64,000 nucleotides of DNA from contig NZ_MBSS01000056.1 of assembly GCF_001695855.1 (NCBI RefSeq), positions 124,001 to 188,000 on the forward strand, read 5' to 3'. Positions 17,889 through 26,297 of this stretch are shown in pieces. The first letter of the stretch is position 1; each line of letters opens with the position of its first letter. The notes beneath the pieces are model-generated. The model was not told where the DNA came from and searched no databases. It saw only the letters and a list, made by a program, of their open reading frames with translations. Source of the stretch: Ensifer sp. LC163. Its GTDB lineage: Bacteria > Pseudomonadota > Alphaproteobacteria > Rhizobiales > Rhizobiaceae. The position numbers were made by a program, and so were the translations under genes.

Positions 17889-18260
17889 TCAGCTCCCACG
17901 GTAGGTCGAGTAGCCATAGGGCGACAAGAGCAACGGCACATGATAGTGCGCCGCCTCGTCGTCGATACCGAAGCGGATGGGGATGACGTCGAGAAACGGG
18001 TTGGCGCCGCGCGCAGCTTCAGAGCCGAGATAGTCGCCGGCGTGAAAATGCAGCTCGTAGGTGCCAGCCTGCATCAGCGATCCGCTCAACAGCGGTTGAT
18101 CGCAGCGTCCGTCGTCATTCGTCCTGACCGAGCGCAGATGTGTCTGCCGCTCCCCCTCGATACGGTAGAGCTCGATGCGCAGGTCCTTGGCCGGCTTGCC
18201 ACTGGCCGTGTCGAGCACATGGGTCGTCAGACGGCCGTCGTTTCCACCATGAGATTGCAT
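17889..18260 (-). CDS. uraH: 5-hydroxyisourate hydrolase
   Basis: 123 residues of the transthyretin-like family. It hydrolyses the PuuD product 5-hydroxyisourate to OHCU. Signature segments are [14 protein letters not shown] near residue 11, [18 protein letters not shown] at the C-terminus (the family-defining YRGS end), and the catalytic His, Arg and Ser positions lie in these. GGGAGGAG lies ahead of the ATG at 18260; a longer frame upstream has no such site. First gene of uraH-xdhA-xdhB-xdhC and divergent from puuE-uraD. Confidence 0.94.
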   Translation of the reverse strand: MQSHGGNDGRLTTHVLDTASGKPAKDLRIELYRIEGERQTHLRSVRTNDDGRCDQPLLSGSLMQAGTYELHFHAGDYLGSEAARGANPFLDVIPIRFGIDDEAAHYHVPLLLSPYGYSTYRGS

Positions 18261-18342
18261 GCGTCTTGCTCCTCCCGAAGTCAGCTTTCCAGTTCGCAGT
18301 ATCCCGGTGAGCCAGTGCATTGAGAAGCAGGCGGATCATTCG

Positions 18343-18358
18343 AGACTTTCAAATTTTT
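18343..18358. promoter_or_regulatory. AGACTTTCAAATTTTT motif between uraH and puuE
   Basis: This 16-mer is identical to the one at 25751-25766 upstream of azgA and resembles the site upstream of puuD. It lies about 84 bases upstream of uraH and 73 bases upstream of puuE in a 171-bp divergent region. It could serve both operons. It may instead be a TTGAAA -35 element read towards uraH. Confidence 0.5.
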
Positions 18359-18431
18359 TGGGGGGAATGACGCTGCAAAAATCCCGTTAGGAATCGGGTC
18401 GCAGAGACAAATGTCTGGAGGACTGCTTCAA

Positions 18432-19847
18432 ATGAGATACCCCCGCGATCTTCACGGCCATGGCCCGAACCCCAGCACCGTCTGGCCCGACAAGGCGCGG
18501 ATTGCCGTGCAATTCGTGATCAATTACGAGGAAGGCGGCGAGAACTGCGTGCTGCATGGCGACGCCGCATCTGAGGCTTTTCTGTCGGAAATCGTCGGTG
18601 CGCAGGCCTGGCCCGGACAGCGCCACTGGAACATGGAATCGATCTATGAATACGGCGCCCGCGCCGGCTTCTGGCGGCTCCATCGCATGTTCACGGAAAA
18701 GGGCGTGCCGGCGACGGTCTATGGCGTCGCAACCGCGCTGAAGCGTTCCCCTGCCCAGGTGGCAGCCATGCAGGACGCCGGCTGGGAGATCGCCTCGCAC
18801 GGTCTGAAATGGATCGAGCACAAGGATTTCAGTGCGGAACGGGAGCGGGAAGAGATCGCTGAGGCGATCCGGCTGCACACGGTCGTCACCGGTGAGCCGC
18901 CGCGCGGTTGGTACACCGGTCGCTGTTCGGAAAACACGCTCGATCTGGTGACCGAGACCGGCGGCTTCGACTACGTCTCCGACAGCTATGCCGACGACCT
19001 GCCCTATTGGCATGAACATGCCGGCCGCCACCAGCTCGTCATTCCCTATACGCTCGACACCAACGACATGCGCTTTGCGACTGCGCAGGGCTTCAACAGC
19101 GGCGACCAGTTCTTCAGCTATCTCAAGGACAGCTTCGACGTGCTCTATGCGGAGGGTGCGGCCGGTGCGCCGAAGATGCTCAGCATCGGCCTGCACTGCC
19201 GCCTCGTCGGCCGGCCGGGTCGCGCCGCAGCGCTTGCCCGCTTCATCGAATACATCAAGGGGCACGAGAAGGTCTGGCTCGCCCGGCGCATCGATATCGC
19301 ACGCCACTGGGCAAAGACCTATCCGTTCAAGGCCTGGGACGATCGACCATCGCGACTTTCCGAGGCCGACTTTGTCGCTCGCTTCGGCGGCGTCTTCGAA
19401 CATTCCGAATGGATCGCCAGACGCGCATTTGTCGGCGAATTGTCCGCCGCCAACGACACGGCCATCGGACTGGCTGCGGCGCTGACCACAGTCTTCCGCG
19501 CGGCAACGCAAGAAGAGCGTCTTGCCGTCCTCAACGCTCACCCGGATCTCGCCGGCAAGCTGGCGCAGGCAAAGCGGCTGACCGAAAGCTCGACCAGCGA
19601 ACAGGCCTCCGCCGGCCTCGACGCCCTGACCGATCACGAGCGCGCACGTTTCACCGAACTCAACAATGCCTATGTCGAGAAATTCGGTTTCCCCTTCATC
19701 ATCGCAGTCAGGGGCCGCAGCAAGGAGGACATCCTCGCAGCCTTCGAAAGCCGGATCGGGAACGATCGCGACAGCGAGCTTGAGACGGCCTGCCGCCAGG
19801 TGGAAAGGATTGCGCTTCTCCGCCTCAAAGACATGCTGCCGAGCTGA
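18432..19847 (+). CDS. puuE: Fused allantoinase (PuuE) and OHCU decarboxylase (UraD)
   Basis: 471 residues with two enzymes in one chain. Residues 1-300 form a cofactor-independent polysaccharide-deacetylase-type allantoinase, with RIAVQFVINYEEGGE near 18 and WEIASHGLKW near 118. Residues about 310-471 form OHCU decarboxylase, with the HPDLAGKL catalytic motif near 368 and EKFGFPFIIAVRG near 415. The protein makes S-allantoin from OHCU and opens it to allantoate. ATG 18432 has GGAGG 10 bases ahead; an in-frame ATG at 18411 lies before that site. Allantoicase follows after 10 bases. Confidence 0.93.
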   Translation: MRYPRDLHGHGPNPSTVWPDKARIAVQFVINYEEGGENCVLHGDAASEAFLSEIVGAQAWPGQRHWNMESIYEYGARAGFWRLHRMFTEKGVPATVYGVATALKRSPAQVAAMQDAGWEIASHGLKWIEHKDFSAEREREEIAEAIRLHTVVTGEPPRGWYTGRCSENTLDLVTETGGFDYVSDSYADDLPYWHEHAGRHQLVIPYTLDTNDMRFATAQGFNSGDQFFSYLKDSFDVLYAEGAAGAPKMLSIGLHCRLVGRPGRAAALARFIEYIKGHEKVWLARRIDIARHWAKTYPFKAWDDRPSRLSEADFVARFGGVFEHSEWIARRAFVGELSAANDTAIGLAAALTTVFRAATQEERLAVLNAHPDLAGKLAQAKRLTESSTSEQASAGLDALTDHERARFTELNNAYVEKFGFPFIIAVRGRSKEDILAAFESRIGNDRDSELETACRQVERIALLRLKDMLPS

Positions 19848-19857
19848 GCCCCTTGCG

Positions 19858-20880
19858 ATGACGATCGAGAGCGTCGGCCTTCCTGACTTCGCCCGCAAGG
19901 CGATCAACCTCGCCTCCGCCGGTCTCGGTGCAAGGCCGGTCTTTGCCACCGACGAGTTCTTCGCCCCGCTCGAGCGGCTGCTGCAGGATTGCGCCGCCGT
20001 CTTTCATCCGGGCGTCTATGACGAACACGGCAAATGGATGGATGGGTGGGAAACGCGGCGTCGGCGCGGTCCCGGCCATGACCATGCGATCGTCGCGCTT
20101 GCCGCACCCGGTCGGATCGCCGGCTTCGATGTGGATACCGCGCATTTTACCGGCAATTACCCCTCTGCCTGCGCAATCGATGCCTGTCTGGCGCCTGATG
20201 GGCCTGATGAAACCACCGTGTGGACCGAACTGCTGGGCATGAGCCCGCTTGGCCCAAGCGCCCATCACTACTTCACGGCGCTTGCCGACGGGATCTGGAG
20301 CCATGTCAGGCTGCGCATCTATCCCGACGGTGGCGTTGCCCGATTGCGGGTCTACGGCACGCCGGAGCTCGACCGGGACCGGATCGGCGACGAGGCGGTC
20401 GATGTCGCGTCCTCGCTGCTCGGCGGCCGGATCGTCGTCTTCTCCAACGGCCACTACGGCCATCAACGGCTGCTGGCACCCGGTCGGGGGATCAACATGG
20501 GCGACGGCTGGGAAACGCGGCGGCGGCGTGAACCCGGCAACGACTGGGTCATCGTCAAGCTTGCCGCGCGCACGTCGATCGAACGCATCAGCGTTGATAC
20601 CGCGCATTTCAAGGGAAATTATCCGGACGCCTGTTCGATGCAGGCGGCAGATCTCAGCGAGGCCGACTGCGCGGCCGATGCCTTGGTAACCGCATCCTCC
20701 CTCTACTGGCGGGAGGTGCTGCCGCGCCAGAAGCTCAGCGCCGACAGCATCCACGACTACGGCCCCGGCGTGATCGAAGAGGTCGGTCACGCCACCCATG
20801 TTCGTCTCAACATCTACCCCGACGGCGGCATCAGCCGGCTGCGTGTCTTCGGGCGCATTACAAGGGCCGGCACCCCATAA
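19858..20880 (+). CDS. alc: Allantoicase
   Basis: 340 residues. It hydrolyses allantoate to ureidoglycolate and urea. The two halves repeat each other, as is normal for the family: GWETRRRRGPGHDHAIVALA near residue 62 and GWETRRRREPGNDWVIVKLA near 217, with matching VDTAHFTGNYP and VDTAHFKGNYP. The ribosome site is weak (short gap after puuE-uraD), so translation may depend on coupling. It sits between puuE-uraD and allA in one operon. Confidence 0.93.
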   Translation: MTIESVGLPDFARKAINLASAGLGARPVFATDEFFAPLERLLQDCAAVFHPGVYDEHGKWMDGWETRRRRGPGHDHAIVALAAPGRIAGFDVDTAHFTGNYPSACAIDACLAPDGPDETTVWTELLGMSPLGPSAHHYFTALADGIWSHVRLRIYPDGGVARLRVYGTPELDRDRIGDEAVDVASSLLGGRIVVFSNGHYGHQRLLAPGRGINMGDGWETRRRREPGNDWVIVKLAARTSIERISVDTAHFKGNYPDACSMQAADLSEADCAADALVTASSLYWREVLPRQKLSADSIHDYGPGVIEEVGHATHVRLNIYPDGGISRLRVFGRITRAGTP

Positions 20881-20909
20881 ACGACCAACATAGGACGGAG
20901 GAGCGTCAC

Positions 20910-21395
20910 ATGAAGGAGATCGAGATAAAGCCGCTGACACGCGAGGCATTCGCGCCATTCGGCGACGTGATCGAGACTGAAAACGCCTACAGTTTCCCCA
21001 TCAACGGCGGAAAATGCACCCGCTACCATGACCTTGCCAAGATCGAGACCACCGGCGAAAAGGCCCGGCCAATGATCAGCCTGGTGCGCGGCGAGCCCTA
21101 TCCGCTGCCATTGAAGCTGACCATGGTCGAACGCCACCCCCTCGGCAGTCAGGCCTTCATTCCCTTGACCGATAACCCTTTTCTGGTTGTCGTTTCGGCA
21201 GAGACGAAAGAAGGCCCGAGCGAGCCGATTGCCTTCCGGACCTCACCGGGCCAGGGCGTGAACATCGCCCGCAATGTCTGGCATGGCATCCTGACGCCGC
21301 TCGACGACGTCTCCGACTTCGCCGTGATCGACCGCGGCGGCGAAGGCGTCAACCTTGAAGAGCATTTCTTCGAGGAGCCATTCCTGCTGCGCTGA
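20910..21395 (+). CDS. allA: Ureidoglycolate lyase
   Basis: 161 residues of the AllA cupin-like family. It splits ureidoglycolate to glyoxylate and urea, linking purine breakdown to the gcl operon. Conserved parts are PLTREAFAPFGDVIE near residue 7, SLVRGEPYPLPLKLTMVERHPLGSQAFIPL (as VRGEPYPLP near 52 and ERHPLGSQAFIP near 67) and VWHGILTPL near 118. GGAGGAG precedes the ATG. Last gene of the puuE-alc-allA operon. Confidence 0.93.
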   Translation: MKEIEIKPLTREAFAPFGDVIETENAYSFPINGGKCTRYHDLAKIETTGEKARPMISLVRGEPYPLPLKLTMVERHPLGSQAFIPLTDNPFLVVVSAETKEGPSEPIAFRTSPGQGVNIARNVWHGILTPLDDVSDFAVIDRGGEGVNLEEHFFEEPFLLR

Positions 21396-21420
21396 CGACG
21401 GGTTCGAAACCAGAGGACGG

Positions 21421-21441
21421 GCCCGCTCCATCGGAGTGGGC
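21421..21441. terminator. Hairpin between convergent allA and AraC-type gene
   Basis: GCCCGCTCC (21421-21429) pairs with GGAGTGGGC (21433-21441), one G-T pair, loop of 3. It lies 25 bases after the allA stop and 25 before the end of the convergent regulator. No U tract is seen, so this is a candidate only. Confidence 0.45.
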
Positions 21442-21465
21442 GCCGTCATCGGCTAGGCCGCGATC

Positions 21466-22314
21466 CTAATATCCGCCGTCGCGCCTGAACCTGGTCGGGG
21501 TGTAACCGGTCAAACGGCGAAAATCGCGAGAGAAATGGTAGGGGTCGGGATAGCCGCAATGCGCGGCAACCGCTGAAACCTTCGCGCCGGGCTCGACCAG
21601 CTGGCGTTTCGCCTGGTTGATGCGCTCGTGGCGCAGCCAATCCATCGGCGTCGTGCCGATCGTATCCTTGAATCTGCGAAAGAGTTGCGACGGGCTGAGA
21701 CGTGCGAGAGCGGCAAGCTCGTTGATCGTCCAGGCCTTTGCCAGGTCCTTTCTGACCGCCGCAAGCACGCCGGTTATCCGATCGCGCAATGCAGGATCGT
21801 CGGTTGGTGCGGCACCAACCAATCGCGGCGCACTCAGATTGGTAATCAGACCGGCAATCGCCGCGCTGACCAGTGCATCCGTTGCCGACGTGCGCTCGTC
21901 GAGATAGCCGATGACAGCCTGGAACGCAGCCCGTGCCGCTTCGCGATCGGAAGGTTCGAACAGCGGTGACTGTTGTACATTGAGGAAGGCATAGACATCG
22001 TCCAGCCCGTGTCCCTCGACGCCCATCCAGAGATAGCGCCATTCCCCGGCATCGGGCGCACAGCGATGCTCATAGGCCTGCGATGTGTCCAACCAGATCG
22101 ACATGTCCTTCTGGGCGACGAACCGCTGTCCGCGCACCTCGATCAACCCCTGTCCCGCAGTGGTGTGAACCAGCACGTGCTGGTGGAAGCGCTTGCGGAT
22201 CGGCGGCTCCTCAGGCAACGCCACCCGAGCGCCGGCAACCAGCGCGGTGTAGGGAAACGCCCCGGCGAGACGCGCCGGTGTGTGAAAATAGATCTCTTCG
22301 CGCTCAGCCAACAT
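21466..22314 (-). CDS. AraC family transcriptional regulator
   Basis: About 282 residues. An N-terminal cupin-like effector domain (VHTTAGQGLIEVRGQRF near 50) precedes the C-terminal double helix-turn-helix (about 180-282), with AKAWTINELAALARLSPSQLFRRFKDTIG in the first part and VSAVAAHCGYPDPYHFSRDFRRLTGYTPTRFR (read as CGYPDPYHFSRDFRRLTG) in the second. ATG 22314 is preferred; a GTG at 22323 is possible. It is divergent from the P450 gene with about 110 bases between, so that operon is the likely target. The inducer is unknown. Confidence 0.85.
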   Translation of the reverse strand: MLAEREEIYFHTPARLAGAFPYTALVAGARVALPEEPPIRKRFHQHVLVHTTAGQGLIEVRGQRFVAQKDMSIWLDTSQAYEHRCAPDAGEWRYLWMGVEGHGLDDVYAFLNVQQSPLFEPSDREAARAAFQAVIGYLDERTSATDALVSAAIAGLITNLSAPRLVGAAPTDDPALRDRITGVLAAVRKDLAKAWTINELAALARLSPSQLFRRFKDTIGTTPMDWLRHERINQAKRQLVEPGAKVSAVAAHCGYPDPYHFSRDFRRLTGYTPTRFRRDGGY

Positions 22315-22424
22315 GCGCGACACTCTGCATGCCGATGCGAGTTTTGTCCATTATCTTGCGAGAGCGCTGCATTTCCTCGATCTGCCCGATGACGTTATCA
22401 TGCAGTTTTTGCAGGGAGTGGCAG

Positions 22425-23678
22425 ATGGCGGAGACCTTATCGACACAGAGCCGAGTGGAGGCAGCGTTCGCTCCCTTGTCTCCAGATTTCGCGCGCGATC
22501 CCTATCCCACCTATAAGGCGCTGCGCGACAAGGGCGGCCTGCACTATTTCGAGGATTTCGACATCTGGCTGGCTTCGCGCTTCGAGGATGTCTCGGCAAT
22601 CGTCATGGACAAGCGCATGGTCCGCTCGCTCGAGGACATCGCAACATCAGAGGAAATCGCCGCCATCCAGCGCGCCGGCAACTGGCACGACATGCCGCAT
22701 CACTCGCGCTTCGTGCAGTTCAGCCTGCTCGACAGCGACGGCGCCGTACACGACCGGCTGCGCAAGCAGGTCTTCAAACTTTTCACGCCGGCGATGATCG
22801 CCAAGCTGCGCGATCAGATCCAGGCCTATGTCGACAGGCTGATCGACAGCCTTGCCGACCGCGGCCAGATCGATTTCGTCGACGATCTCGCGGCCCACGT
22901 ACCCGGCCACATCATCGGCCGCCTGCTTGGCGTCCCCGACGAGGACTGTCCCCAGCTGCGCATCTGGTCCGAGAACATCGTCCAGTTCTTCGACGTCGAC
23001 CGGTCGGATGAACGCAAGCGCATCGCCGAGACGAACACCACCGAATTCTACGAATACCTGACGGCTCTGAAACACGAGCGCGAGCGAAGCCCCAAGGACG
23101 ATCTCATCTCGGTTCTCATCGAGGCCGAGCGCGCCGGCGCGATGAGTTCAGACGAGTTCATTTCGACGTGCATGCTTATACTGATGGCCGGCCACGGGTC
23201 GACGATCGACGTGCTTGGAAGCGGCATGCATGCGCTACTGCGCTTTCCCGAACAGATGGCGCGGCTGCGCCGGGATCCGGCACTGATCCAGACGGCGGTG
23301 CAGGAGATGTTCCGCTACGAATCGCCCCTGCCGTTCTTCCATCGTCACTGCATCGAGGAGGTGGAAATCGGCGGACGAAATTTCGCGCGCGGCACGAAGT
23401 TCGGGCTGCTTTATGGAGCGGCGAACCGCGACCCCAAACAGTTCGAAAACGCCGATACATTCGACATCGGCCGCACCCCCAACAGGCACCTGGCCTTCGG
23501 CGGCGGCGTGCACTTCTGTCTCGGCAACCATCTCGCCCGGCTGGACATGGACATCATCTTCAGCACCTTGCTGCGGCGCTTCCCGACGATCGAACTTGTT
23601 GATGAAAAGCCGGAATATAAGCGCGGCCTCTCGGTGCGCGGGCCGAAGCGGCTGCAGATCGCCATCAAACCGACCTGA
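22425..23678 (+). CDS. Cytochrome P450
   Basis: 417 residues, the size of bacterial class I P450s. The I-helix oxygen-activation motif AGHGST lies near residue 254, the K-helix ExxR is EMFR near 288, and the heme-binding loop FGGGVHFCLGNHLA has its Cys near residue 365. AGGGAG precedes the ATG at 22425, which starts MAETLSTQSR. A [2Fe-2S] ferredoxin follows after 68 bases and can supply electrons. No ferredoxin reductase gene is adjacent. The substrate is unknown; the AraC regulator suggests an inducible small-molecule substrate. Confidence 0.93.
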   Translation: MAETLSTQSRVEAAFAPLSPDFARDPYPTYKALRDKGGLHYFEDFDIWLASRFEDVSAIVMDKRMVRSLEDIATSEEIAAIQRAGNWHDMPHHSRFVQFSLLDSDGAVHDRLRKQVFKLFTPAMIAKLRDQIQAYVDRLIDSLADRGQIDFVDDLAAHVPGHIIGRLLGVPDEDCPQLRIWSENIVQFFDVDRSDERKRIAETNTTEFYEYLTALKHERERSPKDDLISVLIEAERAGAMSSDEFISTCMLILMAGHGSTIDVLGSGMHALLRFPEQMARLRRDPALIQTAVQEMFRYESPLPFFHRHCIEEVEIGGRNFARGTKFGLLYGAANRDPKQFENADTFDIGRTPNRHLAFGGGVHFCLGNHLARLDMDIIFSTLLRRFPTIELVDEKPEYKRGLSVRGPKRLQIAIKPT

Positions 23679-23746
23679 ACGCCGGCAAGCGCGCGATCCA
23701 GCGCAATGCAATACGACCGATTTCAGATTTGAGTGGAGACCATGCA

Positions 23747-24067
23747 ATGCCCAGGATTGTTTTTGTGGATGCGGAGGGGAAGTCGACGGAGGTGCAGGCT
23801 GAAGAGGGCCAGTCGGTGATGTCGGCAGCCGTCCAGAACGGCATCGATGCCATCGCCGCCGAATGCGGCGGCTCCTGCGCCTGCGGCACCTGCCACTGTT
23901 ACATCGATGGTGCGTGGGCCGACAGGCTGCCGTCGCCCGACTATCAGGAGCAGGATATGCTGGATTGCGTCGTCAATCCGGAGGAAAGAAGCCGTCTCAG
24001 CTGTCAGATCACCGTCTCCGACGCGCTTGACGGCCTCGTGGTGCATCTGCCGGCCGGGCAATATTGA
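23747..24067 (+). CDS. [2Fe-2S] ferredoxin, putidaredoxin type
   Basis: 106 residues. It begins MPRIVFVDAEGK and has the adrenodoxin/putidaredoxin cluster pattern C-x5-C-x2-C in ECGGSCACGTCHCYI near residues 39-53, with a fourth Cys in RSRLSCQI near 86. The spacing fits proteins that donate electrons to P450s. It is 68 bases downstream of the P450 gene, most likely in the same transcript, and is followed by a strong terminator. An out-of-frame ATG at 23742 is not used. Confidence 0.92.
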   Translation: MPRIVFVDAEGKSTEVQAEEGQSVMSAAVQNGIDAIAAECGGSCACGTCHCYIDGAWADRLPSPDYQEQDMLDCVVNPEERSRLSCQITVSDALDGLVVHLPAGQY

Positions 24068-24166
24068 TCGAGGGCGGTTGAGCCACCGTCCGCCGCCAAG
24101 CGCAAAAAGGCCGGAGCCGCAGGAATGTCCACGGTCCGGCCAGCCTTCGCGGGGGGAAGGTATGAG

Positions 24167-24197
24167 AGGCCGGGGCATCGTTTGCCCCGGCCTTTTT
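24167..24197 (+). terminator. Rho-independent terminator after the ferredoxin gene
   Basis: AGGCCGGGGCA (24167-24177) pairs perfectly with TGCCCCGGCCT (24183-24193), followed by a T run to 24197. It stops the P450-ferredoxin transcript just before the end of the convergent permease gene. Confidence 0.88.
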
Positions 24198-24198
24198 C

Positions 24199-25491
24199 CT
24201 ATTCGGCGAAGAAGGCGAAGCGCACGATGAAGAGCGCCGCGACCAACTGCGTTGCCGGATGGATGACGCTCCACTTGCCGGTGAACACCTTGAGCACGAC
24301 ATAGCTCACGAAGCCGAAGGCAAGGCCGTTGGCGATCGAGTAGGTAAAGGGCATGGCGAGTGCCGTGAGTGCGGCAGGCGCCGCTTCCGTCAGGTCGTCC
24401 CAGTCGACTTCCGTCAGTTCGCGCATCATCAGGCCGGCGACATAGAGCAGTGCCGGTGCCGTCGCATAGGACGGGACGGCCGCTGCCAGCGGCGAGAAGA
24501 ACAGCGCGGCAAGGAAGAGCACGCTGACGGTCAGCGCCGTCAGACCCGTGCGGCCGCCAGCCTGGACGCCCGAGGCGCTTTCGACATAGGCCGTGGTGCT
24601 GCTGGTGCCGATCAGCGAACCGGCAACGATGGCGGTGCTGTCGGCGAGAAGCGCGCGGCCGAGACGGCTCGGCTTGCCTTCTTCGACCAGCTTGGCGCGC
24701 TTGGCCACACCGATCAACGTACCCGTGGCATCGAAGACTTCGACGAGCACGAAGACGAGGATCACGTGGACCAGGCCGCCATGCAGCGCGCCCATGATAT
24801 CGAGCTGCATGAAGGTCGGCGCGATGCTCGGCGGGGCGGAAACGATGCCCTTGAACTCGCTGACACCCAGCAGCATCGACAGGATGGTGACGACGAGGAT
24901 GCCGATCAGGATCGAGCCGCGGACCTTGAGCGAATCGAGCACGGCGATGACGAAAAAGCCAAGGATCGCCAGCAGCGGACCGGTCTGCTTCAGGTCGCCG
25001 AGGCCGACCAGCGTCGCCGGATTGTCGACGACGATACCGGCATTCTTCAGTGCGATGATACCGAGGAAGAGACCGATACCGGTAGCAATTGCGCTTCTGA
25101 GCGAATGCGGAATGCCGGCGATCAGCCAGCTTCGGACCCCTGTTACGGTCAGGATCAGGAAGATCACGCCGGAGATGAACACGGCGCCCAGCGCCTGCTG
25201 CCAGCTGAAGCCGAGGGCTGCAACGACGGTGAAGGCGAAGAAGGCGTTGAGGCCCATGCCCGGCGCCATGCCGATCGGCCAGTTGGCGACGAGCGCCATG
25301 ACGGCCGAACCGAGCGCCGCGGCAATACAGGTCGCGACGAAGACGGCATCCCTATCCATGCCCGTGGTCGACAGAATGTCGGGGTTGACGAAGATGATGT
25401 AGGACATCGTCAGGAATGTCGTAACGCCGGCGATCACCTCGGTGCGCACGGACGAGTCATGCTCTTTTAACTTGAAAAGTCGTTCAAACAT
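24199..25491 (-). CDS. AzgA-type purine base permease (guanine/hypoxanthine)
   Basis: 430 residues with about 12 membrane spans, of the AzgA/NCS2-related family that imports adenine, guanine and hypoxanthine by proton symport. It starts MFERLFKLKEHDSSVRTEVIAG; GVTTFLTMSYIIFVNP near residue 22 is a hallmark, and MAPGMGLNAFFAF near 75 and ALLADSTAIVAGSLIGTSSTTAYVESASG near 275 (given as SLIGTSSTTAYVESASG) are conserved. GGAGGAAAT lies directly before the ATG at 25491; longer frames upstream lack one. It fits the purine-degrading genes around it. The exact base is inferred. Confidence 0.88.
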   Translation of the reverse strand: MFERLFKLKEHDSSVRTEVIAGVTTFLTMSYIIFVNPDILSTTGMDRDAVFVATCIAAALGSAVMALVANWPIGMAPGMGLNAFFAFTVVAALGFSWQQALGAVFISGVIFLILTVTGVRSWLIAGIPHSLRSAIATGIGLFLGIIALKNAGIVVDNPATLVGLGDLKQTGPLLAILGFFVIAVLDSLKVRGSILIGILVVTILSMLLGVSEFKGIVSAPPSIAPTFMQLDIMGALHGGLVHVILVFVLVEVFDATGTLIGVAKRAKLVEEGKPSRLGRALLADSTAIVAGSLIGTSSTTAYVESASGVQAGGRTGLTALTVSVLFLAALFFSPLAAAVPSYATAPALLYVAGLMMRELTEVDWDDLTEAAPAALTALAMPFTYSIANGLAFGFVSYVVLKVFTGKWSVIHPATQLVAALFIVRFAFFAE

Positions 25492-25750
25492 ATTTCCTCC
25501 CTTGGCGGCGTCGCCACGACGCAGCCGAACGACAGAGATCGGGACACAGTCTCCTCCAGTACCCGACCGGTGCATTTCGATCATCCCCGGATAATCCGGT
25601 GCGATCGCATCACGAACCGTTTGCGGCCCGTGCCGGGCGGGCGATCGTCCGCCCCCTTGAGACGACGCGAATGCCCTTGTGCACAGCCTGCGGATTGTGC
25701 GTCTTCCCGCGGCCGACCGCTAGCCGTCCATTCCAGGGTTCGGCGATGAA

Positions 25751-25766
25751 AGACTTTCAAATTTTT
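25751..25766. promoter_or_regulatory. AGACTTTCAAATTTTT motif upstream of azgA-type gene
   Basis: Identical over 16 bases to 18343-18358. It lies 260 bases upstream of the permease start, in the same orientation relative to the permease as the puuD and uraH sites have to their genes. It is 158 bases upstream of copZ on the other side. Confidence 0.45.
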
Positions 25767-25862
25767 CGGAGCATTTGCCGCCGGTCGGCGGGCCGGTCCG
25801 TGATCTTTCGCCACCGGTTTCACCGGCCGAAGCGCGCCGAAAAAATATGCTTGGACGGCCCC

Positions 25863-25893
25863 TTGACCTTCCAACGGTGGGAAGCCCCATGTT
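25863..25893 (+). promoter_or_regulatory. CueR-type promoter of copZ
   Basis: TTGACC (-35, 25863-25868), a 19-base spacer and a weak -10 (25888-25893). ACCTTCC (25866-25872) and GGAAG (25880-25884) form the dyad known for CueR and other copper MerR regulators. The 19-base spacing is typical of MerR-type promoters, which are activated by DNA untwisting. Confidence 0.82.
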
Positions 25894-25923
25894 CTTCTCA
25901 CATCGAAAAGAAGGAGACAACCG

Positions 25924-26121
25924 ATGCAGAATTACAAGATCGATAACATGACCTGCGGACATTGCGCCGGCAGCGTACAAAAGGCGATTCTGAGCGTCGA
26001 TCCGCAGGCAACTATCAAGGTCGATCTCGGCGCGCGCGAGGTCAGCGTGGATACGGCCGCCGCATCCGGCCCGATCGCAGAAGCGCTGAAGGCGGCAGGC
26101 TACGAGAGCCGCCAACTCTAG
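25924..26121 (+). CDS. copZ: CopZ-like copper chaperone (HMA domain)
   Basis: 65 residues, a single heavy-metal-associated domain with the Cu(I) motif MTCGHC at residues 9-14. It carries Cu(I) in the cytosol, most likely to CopA. AAGGAG precedes the ATG. Its own CueR-type promoter lies 30 bases upstream, and a second CueR-type promoter follows before the next gene. Confidence 0.9.
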   Translation: MQNYKIDNMTCGHCAGSVQKAILSVDPQATIKVDLGAREVSVDTAAASGPIAEALKAAGYESRQL

Positions 26122-26236
26122 ATCAAGATCGCCACGGTGCCTGCAGTCACCGGTTGGCGCCTTGGCCTCGTGCCGAGGCGTTTGCCGTCTAACGTCGCCG
26201 GACCGAGGCCAAGGTCCATTCGCTCCACCACACGCC

Positions 26237-26267
26237 TTGACCTTACAACGGTGGGAACCTTTAGCTT
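26237..26267 (+). promoter_or_regulatory. CueR-type promoter of the DUF4396 gene
   Basis: TTGACC (26237-26242), 19-base spacer, and TAGCTT as -10 (26262-26267). The dyad is ACCTTAC and GGGAACCT. It lies 30 bases before the ATG at 26298 in the 176-bp gap after copZ. Confidence 0.78.
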
Positions 26268-26297
26268 GCCGGCTCCGCATCTTCACGGAGACCGAGC

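Larger units (their letters stand above)
25492..25923. other. 432-bp intergenic region between azgA-type and copZ genes
   Basis: No convincing gene is found here. It holds the AzgA ribosome site, a near-palindrome at 25635-25654 (GGGCGG and CCGCCC ends), the AGACTTTCAAATTTTT motif at 25751-25766, and the copZ CueR-type promoter at 25863-25893. I looked for a purine riboswitch in the AzgA leader and did not find its conserved core. Confidence 0.6.

Noticed and set aside
18387-19949. A 520-codon minus-strand frame opposite puuE-uraD
   Set aside because: Both enzyme domains are intact on the plus strand; the antisense product has no known motif.
19858-20880. Internal duplication in allantoicase as a recent event
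   Set aside because: Two-fold internal repeats are normal in the allantoicase family, and the halves have diverged.
24259-25470. A 403-codon plus-strand frame opposite the AzgA-type permease
   Set aside because: The product is a charged Arg/Asp/Gln-rich sequence typical of antisense reading of a membrane protein gene.
25492-25750. Purine riboswitch in the AzgA-type permease leader
   Set aside because: I found no conserved purine-aptamer core or matching three-helix layout in this stretch.
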